A stretch of 34,102 nt of DNA from CAZTAK01 sp964611585 (GTDB lineage: Bacteria; Pseudomonadota; Alphaproteobacteria; SHVP01). This document shows positions 23,951-32,363 of this stretch, piece after piece. The notes beneath the pieces are model-generated. The model did not search any database. It was not told where the DNA came from and saw nothing but the letters and a program-made list of their open reading frames with translations. The stretch is from assembly GCA_964611585.1 (NCBI GenBank), contig CAZTAK010000026.1, positions 1 through 34,102 of the forward strand. Direction: 5' to 3'. The translations under genes were made by a program, and so were the position numbers. Position 1 is the first letter of the stretch; every line of letters starts with the position of its first letter.

Positions 23951-26900
23951 ATGACCTACGTCGAGCTTCAGGTCACCAGCAATTTCAGTTTCCTGCGCGG
24001 TGCTTCGCACGCCGAGGAGCTGGCGGAAACGGCGGCCGCCCTCGGCCATCGGGTGATCGGGCTTTCCGACCGCAACACGCTGGCGGGTGTGGTGCGCGCC
24101 CACCGCGCCGCCAAGGCCACCGGCATCCGCGCCCTCACCGGCTGCCGCCTCGACCTCGAGGACGGCATGAGCGTTCTCTGTTACCCCAAGACCCGCGCCG
24201 CCTACGGCCGCTTGTCGCGGCTGCTGACGCTCGGCAAGCGGCGCGGCCCCAGGACTCCCAAGGAAGACAAGCGCGAATGTCACATCGCGCGCGACGATCT
24301 GTTTCTGCACGGCGACGGGCAGGTGGTGATCGCGCTTGTCCCTGAAAGCACGACGGACACGCCGGTGCCGGTGCCCGGTCCCGATTCTTCGTTCGGCGGG
24401 TGGCTGCGGGACCTGAAGAAACGTTTCGGCGAAAACGCCTATCTCGCGGCGCAAGCGCTCTACCGGGGCGACGACACAGGCCGGCTCGCGCGCCTCGCCC
24501 GCCTCGCCGAAGCGTGCGGAACGCCGCTGGTTGCGACCAACGACGTGCACTACCACGTGCCGGCGCGGCGCCCGTTGCAGGATGCGTTGTCGTGCATCCG
24601 CGAACACTGCACGATCGAAACCGCGGGTCGCCGCCTGCTCGCCCATGCCGAACGGCACCTGAAAAGCGCGGATGAAATGGCGCGCCTGTTCCGCGATTAT
24701 CCCGACGCCGTTGCCCGCACCGCCGCAATCGCCGAAACCTGCACCTTCAGCCTCGACGAACTTCGCTACGAATACCCGGCCGAGACCGCAGCCCTTGCCG
24801 GCACCCCGCAACAGGAACTCGAACGCCTCACTTGGGCCGGGGCCGAAGACCGCTATCCGGAAGGCGTACCGGAAACCGTCCGGGCCGCTCTCGACCACGA
24901 ACTCAGGCTGATCGACGAACTCGGTTACGCGCCTTATTTCCTCACCGTGCACGACATCGTGCGCTACGCCCGCAGCCGCCGCATCCTGTGCCAGGGGCGG
25001 GGCTCGGCCGCCAATTCGGCGGTGTGCTATTGCCTCGGCATTACCGCGGTCGATCCCGGGCGCATCGATTTGCTGTTCGAGCGCTTCGTCAGTGCCGAAC
25101 GCGGCGAGCCTCCCGACATCGACGTCGATTTCGAGCATGAACGCCGCGAAGAGGTGATCCAGTACATCTACGAAAAATACGGCCGCCACCGCGCCGGGAT
25201 GACCGCGACCGTCATTTCCTACCGCTGGCGCAGCGCGATCCGCGAGATCGTCAAGGCGCTCGGCCTTTCGGAAGACGTGGGCGGGGCGCTGGCGGGCTAT
25301 GCCTGGGGCTCGCCCCGCAAGGCGATCGACCTCGATCAGGTGCGCGAGATCGGCCTCGATCCGGCCGACCGGCGGCTCGCGCTGGCGCTCAAGCTCGCGG
25401 GCGAACTGGTCGGCTTTCCGCGCCATCTGTCGCAGCACCCGGGCGGGTTCGTCATTACCCGCGGGCCGCTCTCCGAAGTCGTCCCCATCGCCAATGCGGC
25501 GATGGAAGACCGCACCATGATCGAATGGAACAAGGACGACATCGATGCGCTCGGCATCCTCAAGATCGACGTGCTCGGTCTCGGCATCCTCACCTGCATC
25601 CGCAAGAGCTTCGATTTGCTGGCGCGTCATTACCGGCGCACCGTCACGCTCGCCACCGTGCCGGCCGAAGACGGGGCCGTTTACAACATGCTGTGCCGGG
25701 GCGATTCGGTGGGCGTGTTCCAGGTCGAAAGCCGGGCCCAGATGACCATGCTGCCGCGCCTGAAGCCGCGCAGTTTCTACGATCTCGTCATCGAGGTGGC
25801 GATCGTACGCCCGGGCCCGATTCAGGGCGACATGGTGCACCCTTATTTGCGGCGGCGCCGTGGCGAGGAAGAAATCGATTTTCCGTCGGAAGACCTGCGC
25901 GGCGTTCTCGGCAAGACGCTGGGCGTGCCGTTGTTCCAGGAACAGGCGATGAAGATCGCCATCGTCGCCGCCGGGTTTTCGCCGGCCGAGGCCGACGGGC
26001 TTCGCCGCGCCATGGCCACCTTCCGCCACACCGGCACGATCCACAGTTACCGCGAACGCTTCGTCGGCGGCATGGTGGAACGCGGCTACGGCGAAGACTT
26101 CGCGACACGCTGTTTCCACCAGATCGAGGGCTTCGGCGAATACGGGTTCCCGGAATCACACGCGGCCTCGTTTGCGCTGCTGGTTTACGTCTCGGCGTGG
26201 CTTAAATGCCATTACCCGGCCGTGTTCGCGTGCGCGCTGTTGAACAGCCAGCCGATGGGGTTCTACGCGCCGGCGCAGATCGTGCGCGATGCCCAGGACC
26301 ACGGCGCCACCGTGCGCCCGGTGGACGTGAATTTCAGCGATTGGGACTGCACCCTCGAAGCCGCCGCCGAGGGCGGCGGCGCTCCGCCAAAAGCCTCTCC
26401 TCCCCGGGGGCGGGGGTTGAGATTGGACCGTGGCGCCAGTGGCGCCGCGCAAGCAAATCGAACGCGGGGCAGGGTGTCCGGAGCAGAGGTCGCGGGCGAG
26501 GCGGCCCCAGCGATGGCGCTCCGCCTCGGGTTGCGGCAGATCAAGGGTTTCCGCGAGGAAGACGCCGAAGCTCTCATGGCTGCGCGCAAGGCCCGCTTTC
26601 GCACCGTGCCCGATCTGTGGCGGCGCGCCGGGCTGTCGGGGCCTGCGCTCGAGCGCCTCGCCGGGGCCGATGCCTTCGCCTCGGTGGGGCTCAGGCGGCG
26701 CGCAGCCTTATGGGCGGTGCGGGGCTTGGGGGATTCGCCGTTGCCGCTGTTCGCCGCTGCCGATGCAGCCGAGGCGCCCGAACCCAAAAAGACGGCGCGG
26801 GCCGAAACCGCACCGCGGCGCGATGCTACCGATGCTGCCGATGCCGCCGATCTCCGCCGCGAACCCGTGGTGACGCTTCCCGACATGGCGATCGGCGAAG

Positions 26901-27556
26901 AGGTGATCTCGGATTATTCCGCGCTTCGTTTGTCGCTAAAGCGCCATCCGCTGGACCTGTTGCGCCCGCGCCTCACGGCGGCGCGCGCGGTGCCTGCCGC
27001 GCATCTCAAGACCCTGCAAACCGGGGCGCAGGCAACGGTGGCGGGGCTGGTCATCTGCCGCCAGCGCCCGGGCACCGCCTCGGGCGTGATCTTCATGACG
27101 CTCGAAGACGAAACCGGCGTCGCCAACATCGTCGCCTGGCCCCGGATGTTCGAACGCTACCGCAAGACGGTGCTGCGTTCGCGGCTCCTCACCGTCGCCG
27201 GAAAAGTAGAACGCGAAGGCCTGGTCATTCACGTCATCGCCGACCATCTCGAAGACATGTCGGCGACGCTCCTGGAGCTCGCCGACGAAAACTTCGTACC
27301 GCGCGACCAGGCGATGCCGGCGCAGAAATGGGGCACGGCGAACGCCGATTCGATCAACCTCGCCCGCGTGCTGGCAGGGCGCCGGCCGCACCGGACGGCA
27401 CCCGCCTGGACAGGGCGCATCGACGAAGCGGCGCGCGGCGGGCGCGGCGATCCGGCGGGCGGGCGCGGCCACCCGATCCCCGAACCCAAGCGCGTCTGGC
27501 CGGGCGACGCCGATAGAACGTTACGCCGCGACTTCTCCAGCCGCGATTTTCATTGA
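23951..27556 (+). CDS. dnaE2: Error-prone DNA polymerase DnaE2 (ImuC)
   Basis: DnaE2 is the polymerase of the SOS mutasome and synthesises across lesions with low fidelity. The 1201-residue protein has an N-terminal PHP domain starting YVELQVTSNFSFLRGASH, in which the histidines of the usual LHVHS motif are Gln7 and Thr9. The palm has the catalytic PPDIDVDFEHERREEVI (PDIDVDF at 388-394), followed by AMKIAIVAAGFSPAEADGLR and ESHAASFALLVYVSAWLKCH. A C-terminal OB domain contains VIFMTLEDETGVANIVAWP. It ends SSRDFH, the typical DnaE2 ending. An extra low-complexity stretch interrupts the region just before the conserved LRLGLRQIKGF (about residues 808-855). It is translated 3 bases after imuB and controlled by the LexA box at 21297. 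Confidence 0.96.
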   Translation: MTYVELQVTSNFSFLRGASHAEELAETAAALGHRVIGLSDRNTLAGVVRAHRAAKATGIRALTGCRLDLEDGMSVLCYPKTRAAYGRLSRLLTLGKRRGPRTPKEDKRECHIARDDLFLHGDGQVVIALVPESTTDTPVPVPGPDSSFGGWLRDLKKRFGENAYLAAQALYRGDDTGRLARLARLAEACGTPLVATNDVHYHVPARRPLQDALSCIREHCTIETAGRRLLAHAERHLKSADEMARLFRDYPDAVARTAAIAETCTFSLDELRYEYPAETAALAGTPQQELERLTWAGAEDRYPEGVPETVRAALDHELRLIDELGYAPYFLTVHDIVRYARSRRILCQGRGSAANSAVCYCLGITAVDPGRIDLLFERFVSAERGEPPDIDVDFEHERREEVIQYIYEKYGRHRAGMTATVISYRWRSAIREIVKALGLSEDVGGALAGYAWGSPRKAIDLDQVREIGLDPADRRLALALKLAGELVGFPRHLSQHPGGFVITRGPLSEVVPIANAAMEDRTMIEWNKDDIDALGILKIDVLGLGILTCIRKSFDLLARHYRRTVTLATVPAEDGAVYNMLCRGDSVGVFQVESRAQMTMLPRLKPRSFYDLVIEVAIVRPGPIQGDMVHPYLRRRRGEEEIDFPSEDLRGVLGKTLGVPLFQEQAMKIAIVAAGFSPAEADGLRRAMATFRHTGTIHSYRERFVGGMVERGYGEDFATRCFHQIEGFGEYGFPESHAASFALLVYVSAWLKCHYPAVFACALLNSQPMGFYAPAQIVRDAQDHGATVRPVDVNFSDWDCTLEAAAEGGGAPPKASPPRGRGLRLDRGASGAAQANRTRGRVSGAEVAGEAAPAMALRLGLRQIKGFREEDAEALMAARKARFRTVPDLWRRAGLSGPALERLAGADAFASVGLRRRAALWAVRGLGDSPLPLFAAADAAEAPEPKKTARAETAPRRDATDAADAADLRREPVVTLPDMAIGEEVISDYSALRLSLKRHPLDLLRPRLTAARAVPAAHLKTLQTGAQATVAGLVICRQRPGTASGVIFMTLEDETGVANIVAWPRMFERYRKTVLRSRLLTVAGKVEREGLVIHVIADHLEDMSATLLELADENFVPRDQAMPAQKWGTANADSINLARVLAGRRPHRTAPAWTGRIDEAARGGRGDPAGGRGHPIPEPKRVWPGDADRTLRRDFSSRDFH
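26374..26512 (+). repeat. In-frame low-complexity insertion within dnaE2
   Basis: In DnaE2 homologues the segment between the DWDCTLE-like block and LRLGLRQIKGF is short. Here about 46 extra Gly/Pro/Arg/Ala-rich codons intervene. The DNA contains CTCCCCGGGGGCGGGGG-type and GGCGCCAGTGGCGCC palindromic stretches resembling intergenic repetitive palindromes. The length is a multiple of three and the frame is kept. The boundaries are approximate, judged by family memory and not by alignment. Confidence 0.5.
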
Positions 27557-27572
27557 AGGGATGCGGGCACGC

Positions 27573-28532
27573 CTAGCCGTCCCCGTACTCGACCTTGGTC
27601 GCCAACCAGCCCGATTCCTGTTTCGACCAGTAGAGGCTTGAGAGCCGCTGCGTAATCGGGCCCGGCGTGCCTTCGCCCACCGGCGCGCCGTCGATGCGGG
27701 TCACCGGCATCGCCCCGCCCGCGGTTGAGGTGATGAACACTTCGTCGGCGGCTTTCAGTTCCGTCACGGCAACGGCGCGCGCTTGGCACGGGATGCCTTC
27801 GAGGCCGCAAAGCTCGATCACCGTTCGCCGCGTGATGCCGTCGAGCACGCCAACATCGGGCGTTGCGACGCGGCCATCCGTGACGATGAACACGTTGAAC
27901 CCCGGGCCTTCGGTGACGTGGCCGCGGCCGTCGGTCAGCACCACCGATTCGGCGCCCTTGTCGAGGGCCTCGAACAGGCCCGCGGTCAGGTCCATCCAGT
28001 GATAGTTCTTGACGGTGGGGTTGACCGATTCTGGGGGAATACGCGGGCGTTCGCTCACGCGCATATGAAGCCCGCGGGCGCGCTGGTTTTCGTCGGCAAC
28101 GAACACGAACGGGGCGGTGAAGGCATAGAACCGGTTTTGGCACTTGCGCGGGTCGCGCGACCCCACCGGCGGCTGGCCGCGTGTGCAGATCATCTCGACA
28201 TAGGCGTCGCGCAGACCCGACCGGGCGACGCATTCCATAAGAATGTCTCGAATGCGGGGGCGTGTCAGCCCCGGGTCGAGGCGCAGTGCGGCCATGTTGC
28301 GTTCGAACCGGTCGAGGTGATCCTCGAGCCGGAAGAACGCCCCCTTCCACACGTGCACCACGTCGTAGGTAGCGTCCGAGCGCAGGAATCCCCAGTCGAG
28401 AATCGGGATCCGCGCCTCCGCCAACGGCACCAGGCGTCCGTCGATATGGGCGGTGCCGCCCGCGTATGCTCCGTTCGAGCTGGCTCCCTTCTCCTTGGCC
28501 CCTTCCGTGCCGGTATCGTCCACGGCCGTCAC
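27573..28532 (-). CDS. Aminotransferase class IV (D-amino acid/branched-chain fold type IV)
   Basis: The 319-residue protein is a PLP fold-IV aminotransferase. It has DWGFLRSDATYDVVHVWKG at the N-terminal cofactor-proximal region, DHLDRFERNM, the PLP lysine K175 in NPTVKNYHWMDLT, E208 in HVTEGPGFNVFIV, and ITRRTVIELC then EVFITSTAGGAMPV. It transfers amino groups between an amino acid and a 2-oxo acid; D-alanine, branched-chain or other substrates cannot be told apart by motif. The GTG start at 28532 is selected because it overlaps the upstream VWA stop (GTGA), leaving about 20 linker residues before the conserved domain. It is convergent with dnaE2, with 16 bases between stops. Confidence 0.88.
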   Translation of the reverse strand: MTAVDDTGTEGAKEKGASSNGAYAGGTAHIDGRLVPLAEARIPILDWGFLRSDATYDVVHVWKGAFFRLEDHLDRFERNMAALRLDPGLTRPRIRDILMECVARSGLRDAYVEMICTRGQPPVGSRDPRKCQNRFYAFTAPFVFVADENQRARGLHMRVSERPRIPPESVNPTVKNYHWMDLTAGLFEALDKGAESVVLTDGRGHVTEGPGFNVFIVTDGRVATPDVGVLDGITRRTVIELCGLEGIPCQARAVAVTELKAADEVFITSTAGGAMPVTRIDGAPVGEGTPGPITQRLSSLYWSKQESGWLATKVEYGDG

Positions 28533-29713
28533 GCAAGCGCCCGCATCGCGCGGTCGAGCCCGCCCAGCGTCAGCGGGTACATGCGGTTTTCCATCAGTTC
28601 GCGGGTCATGCCGATCGAGGGCGTGTAATCCCAGTGGCTTTGTTTTACCGGGTTGAGCCACACCGCGTTTTCGTAAGTTGCCAGCAACCGCCGCAGCCAG
28701 ATATCGCCCGCCTCCTCGTTCCAGTGTTCGACGCTGCCGCCCGGGATGGCAATCTCGTACGGACCCATCGACGCATCGCCCACCAGCACCAGCTTGTAGT
28801 CGGGCCCATAGGAATGAATCAGGTCCCACGTTGGCGTGCGTTCGGCAAAGCGCCGCCGGTTGTCGCGCCACAGGCCTTCGTAAACGAAGTTGTGAAAGTA
28901 GTAATATTCCAGGTGCTTGAATTCCGACCGCGCCGCCGAGAAAAGCTCTTCGCAGATGCGGACGAAATCGTCCATCGACCCGCCCACGTCGAGCAGCAGA
29001 AGAACCTTCACCGCGTTGCGGCGTTCCGGCACCATCTTCAAATCCAGGAGACCTGCATTGTTGGCGGTAGAGCGGATGGTATCCGGCAGGTCCAGTATTT
29101 CGGGCGCGCCCTCACGGGCAAATTTCCTCAGACGCCTGAGGGCGATCTTGATGTTGCGGGTACCGATCTCGACCGAATCGTCGAGATTGCGAAACTCGCG
29201 CTTGTTCCACACCTTGACCGCGCGGCGGTGGCGGGATTCATGCTGGCCGATGCGGATGCCTTCGGGGTTGTAGCCATAGGCGCCGAAGGGCGAGGTGCCG
29301 CCGGTGCCGATCCATTTGCTGCCGCCCTGGTGGCGGCCCTGTTGTTCCTGAAGGCGCTGGCGCAGCGTCTCCATCAGCTGTTCCCAGCCGCCGAGCGACT
29401 CGATCTCGGCTTTTTCTTCCTCGGTCAGGTATTTTTCGGTGAGTCGCCGCAGCCATTCTGCTGGAATGGCGGTCTCGATTCCCTCGGGCGCATCGGCGAG
29501 AAACTCGATCCCCTCGAAGGACTTGGCAAACACGCGGTCGAAGCGGTCGAGGTGGCGTTCGTCCTTCACCAGCGCGGCGCGCGAGAGGTAATAGAAATCA
29601 TCGATGCGGTAGGCGGCGAGGCCTTTGTCCATCGCCTCCATCAACATCAGGTATTCCTTGACGCTGACCGGAACGCGCGCCGCTTTCAATTCGAGAAAAA
29701 ATCCGGTCAGCAT
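28529..29713 (-). CDS. CoxE-like VWA domain protein
   Basis: The 394-residue protein has an N-terminal helical CoxE-type region beginning MLTGFFLELKAARVPVSVKE, a middle linker (QGRHQGGSKWIGTGGTSPFG), and a VWA domain from about residue 235. Its metal site reads LLLLDVGGSMDDF: D242 and S246 are present, but the middle position is Gly244, giving DxGxS instead of DxSxS. VWA/CoxE proteins work with MoxR AAA+ ATPases as chaperone pairs that insert metals or mature enzyme complexes. It starts 13 bases after the moxR stop and ends overlapping the aminotransferase start. The start at 29713 gives the standard N-terminus. Confidence 0.9.
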   Translation of the reverse strand: MLTGFFLELKAARVPVSVKEYLMLMEAMDKGLAAYRIDDFYYLSRAALVKDERHLDRFDRVFAKSFEGIEFLADAPEGIETAIPAEWLRRLTEKYLTEEEKAEIESLGGWEQLMETLRQRLQEQQGRHQGGSKWIGTGGTSPFGAYGYNPEGIRIGQHESRHRRAVKVWNKREFRNLDDSVEIGTRNIKIALRRLRKFAREGAPEILDLPDTIRSTANNAGLLDLKMVPERRNAVKVLLLLDVGGSMDDFVRICEELFSAARSEFKHLEYYYFHNFVYEGLWRDNRRRFAERTPTWDLIHSYGPDYKLVLVGDASMGPYEIAIPGGSVEHWNEEAGDIWLRRLLATYENAVWLNPVKQSHWDYTPSIGMTRELMENRMYPLTLGGLDRAMRALA

Positions 29714-29726
29714 CGGTTGCGGCCGC

Positions 29727-30572
29727 TCAGGCCCCTTCGCGCCGCGCCATGAACGCGAGGCGTTCGAACAGATGGACATCGTGTTCGTGCTTTATCAGGG
29801 CACCGTGCAGCGGCGGGATCAGGCTCTTGGAATCCTTGGCGCGCAGCGCCTCAGGCGGGATTTCCTCGGCCAGCAACAGTTTCAGCCAGTCGAGCAGTTC
29901 CGAAGTCGAAGGCTTCTTTTTCAGGCCCGGCACCTCGCGCATTTCGAAGAAGACGTTAAGCGCGTTCCGCACCAACCGGTCCTGAATGCCCGGGTAATGC
30001 ACATCGACGATTTTCCGCATGGTTTCGTGATCGGGAAAGCGGATGTAATGAAAGAAACAGCGCCGCAGGAATGCGTCCGGCAGTTCTTTTTCATTGTTCG
30101 AGGTAATCAGCACGATGGGACGCTGCACGGCTTTCACCGTTTCTCGGGTCTCGTAAACGTGAAACTCCATGCGGTCGAGTTCCAGCAGCAGATCGTTCGG
30201 AAACTCGATGTCGGCCTTGTCGATTTCGTCGATCAGCAGCACCGGCGTTTCCGGGGCGGTGAACGCCTCCCACATCTTGCCGTGGACGATGTAGTTGGAA
30301 ATATCATGCACGCGGTCGTCGCCGAGTTGCGAATCCCTCAGCCGCGCCACCGCGTCGTATTCATAAAGGCCGTGCTGGGCCTTGGTGGTCGATTTGATGT
30401 GCCATTCGATCAGCGGCGCGCCCAGGGCAGATGCCACCTCGGCGGCGAGGATGGTCTTGCCGGTGCCGGGTTCACCCTTGATCAGCAGCGGGCGGCGCAA
30501 CTCGATCGCGGCGTTGACCGCGATCCGCAGGTCGTCGGTGGCGACATAGGTATCGGTGCCGTCGAATCTCAT
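29727..30572 (-). CDS. MoxR family AAA+ ATPase
   Basis: The 281-residue protein is a MoxR-type AAA+ chaperone ATPase. It has Walker A GEPGTGKT (33-40), Walker B VLLIDEIDKAD (111-121), sensor 1 PIVLITSNNEKELPDAFLRR with the arginine-finger region, and a C-terminal lid. Closest in style is the CoxD/YehL-like subgroup that pairs with CoxE VWA proteins. It is the first gene of the minus-strand moxR-VWA-aminotransferase operon and is divergent from the UDG-like gene (79 bases between the starts). The client protein is not encoded in this window. Confidence 0.93.
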   Translation of the reverse strand: MRFDGTDTYVATDDLRIAVNAAIELRRPLLIKGEPGTGKTILAAEVASALGAPLIEWHIKSTTKAQHGLYEYDAVARLRDSQLGDDRVHDISNYIVHGKMWEAFTAPETPVLLIDEIDKADIEFPNDLLLELDRMEFHVYETRETVKAVQRPIVLITSNNEKELPDAFLRRCFFHYIRFPDHETMRKIVDVHYPGIQDRLVRNALNVFFEMREVPGLKKKPSTSELLDWLKLLLAEEIPPEALRAKDSKSLIPPLHGALIKHEHDVHLFERLAFMARREGA

Positions 30573-30651
30573 GAAGTCGTTCCTGATATGATGGTGGCGG
30601 TCAACCTAGGGGGAGCAGCGGAGCCGATCAAGGCCGCGCCCACGCACATCG

Positions 30652-31248
30652 ATGCTGAAGTATGCCAAACCCGAAGACCTTGAGGCCCTTTTGGCCGAGG
30701 TGCGCGCCTGCCGGTCGTGCGCCGATCTGCCGCTGGGGCCGCGGCCGGTGCTGCGGGCCGGTACGGGCGCGCGAATTCTGATCGCGGGACAGGCGCCGGG
30801 TACCCGGGTCCACGAGAGCGGCATCCCCTGGGACGATGCCTCGGGCGAGCGCCTGCGCGCCTGGCTCGATCTCGGGCCGGAGGTCTTCTACGACGAATCC
30901 CGCATCGCCATTATCCCGCAAGCCTTCTGCTATCCGGGCAGGGGCCGGAACGGCGACCTGCCACCGCGGCGGGAATGCAGCGAACGCTGGCACGGGCGAT
31001 TGATCGCGGCGCTGCCCGGTATCGAGGTATTCGTGCTCGCCGGGCGTTATGCGCAAGGCTACCACCTGGCGGACCGGAGCAAACCGACCCTGGCCGAAAC
31101 CGTCCGCTCCTGGCGCGAGTATGCGCCGCGGTACTTTCCGCTGCCGCATCCGTCGTGGCACAACAACAACTGGTTGAAGCAAAACCCGTGGTTCGAATCC
31201 GAAACTCTGCCGGCGCTGCGGGCGGCGATTGCGCCGCTGTTGCGATGA
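30652..31248 (+). CDS. Uracil-DNA glycosylase superfamily protein with Fe-S type cysteine pattern
   Basis: The 198-residue protein has the UDG-fold first motif GQAPGTRVHESGIPWDD (46-62) and a late LPHPSWHNNNWLKQNPWF matching the HPS loop of the superfamily. Four cysteines, C20, C23, C93 and C109, have nearly the spacing of the [4Fe-4S] ligands in family 4 enzymes such as the Thermus protein (14, 17, 85, 101). The water-activating and substrate loops differ from well-studied families, so it may act on uracil or another deaminated base, or be a non-classical member. Its stop overlaps the hydrolase start (ATGA). Confidence 0.8.
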   Translation: MLKYAKPEDLEALLAEVRACRSCADLPLGPRPVLRAGTGARILIAGQAPGTRVHESGIPWDDASGERLRAWLDLGPEVFYDESRIAIIPQAFCYPGRGRNGDLPPRRECSERWHGRLIAALPGIEVFVLAGRYAQGYHLADRSKPTLAETVRSWREYAPRYFPLPHPSWHNNNWLKQNPWFESETLPALRAAIAPLLR

Positions 31249-32282
31249 GGCCGGCCGCCGCTGCGGGCCCCCCATTATGGCTGTGGCTGCGCCTTGTTGC
31301 GGTCGGCGCGCTCGCGTTCCTCACCGCCTGCATGCCGCGAATCGAGGGGGCCGGACCCTCTATCGGCACACCTGCTCTGATCGAGACCAATCCCGGTTTT
31401 ATGTTTCGTGCCTCCGACGGGGCCGAACTGCCGGCGCGGGTGTGGATGGCAACCGGAGATTCGGCCGCAGCGGACGGGCCGGTCCTGATCGCGCTCCACG
31501 GGTTCAACGACTATTCCCATGCCTTCGATGCGCCGGCCGAGTGGTGGGCCGAGCGCGGCCTCACCACCTACGCTTTCGATCAACGCGGCTTCGGCGCCGC
31601 GCCCGTCACCGGCGTTTGGGCCGGATCGGCGACCATGGTGGCGGATCTCGACGGCTTCGTTCGCGCCGTCGAAGCCCGTCATCCGGGGGCCCCGCTCTAT
31701 CTCGTCGGCGTCAGCATGGGCGGCGCGGTCGTCCTTGATGCCCTCGCCGGTGACGGCCGCGGCGCCACGATCCTGCCGGTCGAGGGCGCGGTGCTGGTGG
31801 CGCCTGCGGTCTGGGGCGCGGAAACGTTGAACCCCTTCTACCGCGTTTCGCTGTGGTTCGGGGCGCATACGTTTCCATGGCTGAAACTTTCCGGGCGCGG
31901 GCTCGGCATCAAGCCCTCCGACAATATCGAGATGCTGCGTGCGCTCGGCCGCGATCCGCTGGTGATCAAGGAAACGCGTATCGATACCGTTCACGGCATG
32001 GTGGCGCTGATGGATGCGGCGCAGGATGCAGACGCCGGGTTCCGGGTTCCGCTGCTGGTGCTGGTTGGGGCCCAGGATGAAGTCATCCCGCGGCGGCCGA
32101 CCGCGGTATTCCTCGACAGGCTCGATCCGGCGCCGCTCCTCGCGTATTATCCCGACGGCTACCACATGCTGCTTCGCGATCTTCAGGCTGAAACCGTGTG
32201 GCGCGATGTGCATGCGTGGGTCACGCAACCCCAAGCAGCGTTGCCTTCGGGCCATGAGGTTCGGGTGCTGCCTCTGGAGTGA
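31245..32282 (+). CDS. Alpha/beta hydrolase lipoprotein, lysophospholipase-like (Hydrolase_4)
   Basis: The 345-residue protein begins with a lipoprotein signal: a hydrophobic core ending in the lipobox LTAC (26-29), so C29 would be lipidated and the enzyme anchored on the periplasmic side of a membrane. The hydrolase domain has LIALHGFNDYSHAF (oxyanion hole), YAFDQRGFGAAP, the nucleophile elbow VGVSMGGAV with S157, then D278 in VGAQDEVIP and H307 in PDGYHMLL, completing the triad. This arrangement is that of monoglyceride lipase or lysophospholipase PldB-like enzymes. It is translationally coupled to the UDG-like gene, although the two functions show no obvious link. Confidence 0.88.
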   Translation: MRPAAAAGPPLWLWLRLVAVGALAFLTACMPRIEGAGPSIGTPALIETNPGFMFRASDGAELPARVWMATGDSAAADGPVLIALHGFNDYSHAFDAPAEWWAERGLTTYAFDQRGFGAAPVTGVWAGSATMVADLDGFVRAVEARHPGAPLYLVGVSMGGAVVLDALAGDGRGATILPVEGAVLVAPAVWGAETLNPFYRVSLWFGAHTFPWLKLSGRGLGIKPSDNIEMLRALGRDPLVIKETRIDTVHGMVALMDAAQDADAGFRVPLLVLVGAQDEVIPRRPTAVFLDRLDPAPLLAYYPDGYHMLLRDLQAETVWRDVHAWVTQPQAALPSGHEVRVLPLE

Positions 32283-32340
32283 ACGGAAAGGCGCGGCAGC
32301 CCGGAGTTCACTCAAACGGGCGGGGTACCCAGGTGCCCTA

Positions 32341-32352
32341 TCGAATATTCGA
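32341..32352. promoter_or_regulatory. 12-bp perfect palindrome just before the methyltransferase gene
   Basis: TCGAATATTCGA is self-complementary and ends 11 bases before the ATG at 32364, overlapping the GAAAGG ribosome-binding site. Position and symmetry would fit an operator for a dimeric regulator, but no regulator gene is nearby and a second copy was not noticed. Confidence 0.3.
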
Positions 32353-32363
32353 AAGGTTACGTC

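Noticed and set aside
21134..26119. An open minus-strand frame of about 1660 codons antisense to imuA, imuB and dnaE2
   Set aside because: It is a by-product of high GC at third codon positions in the sense genes. The translation is low-complexity, lacks family motifs, and would contradict three well-recognised genes.
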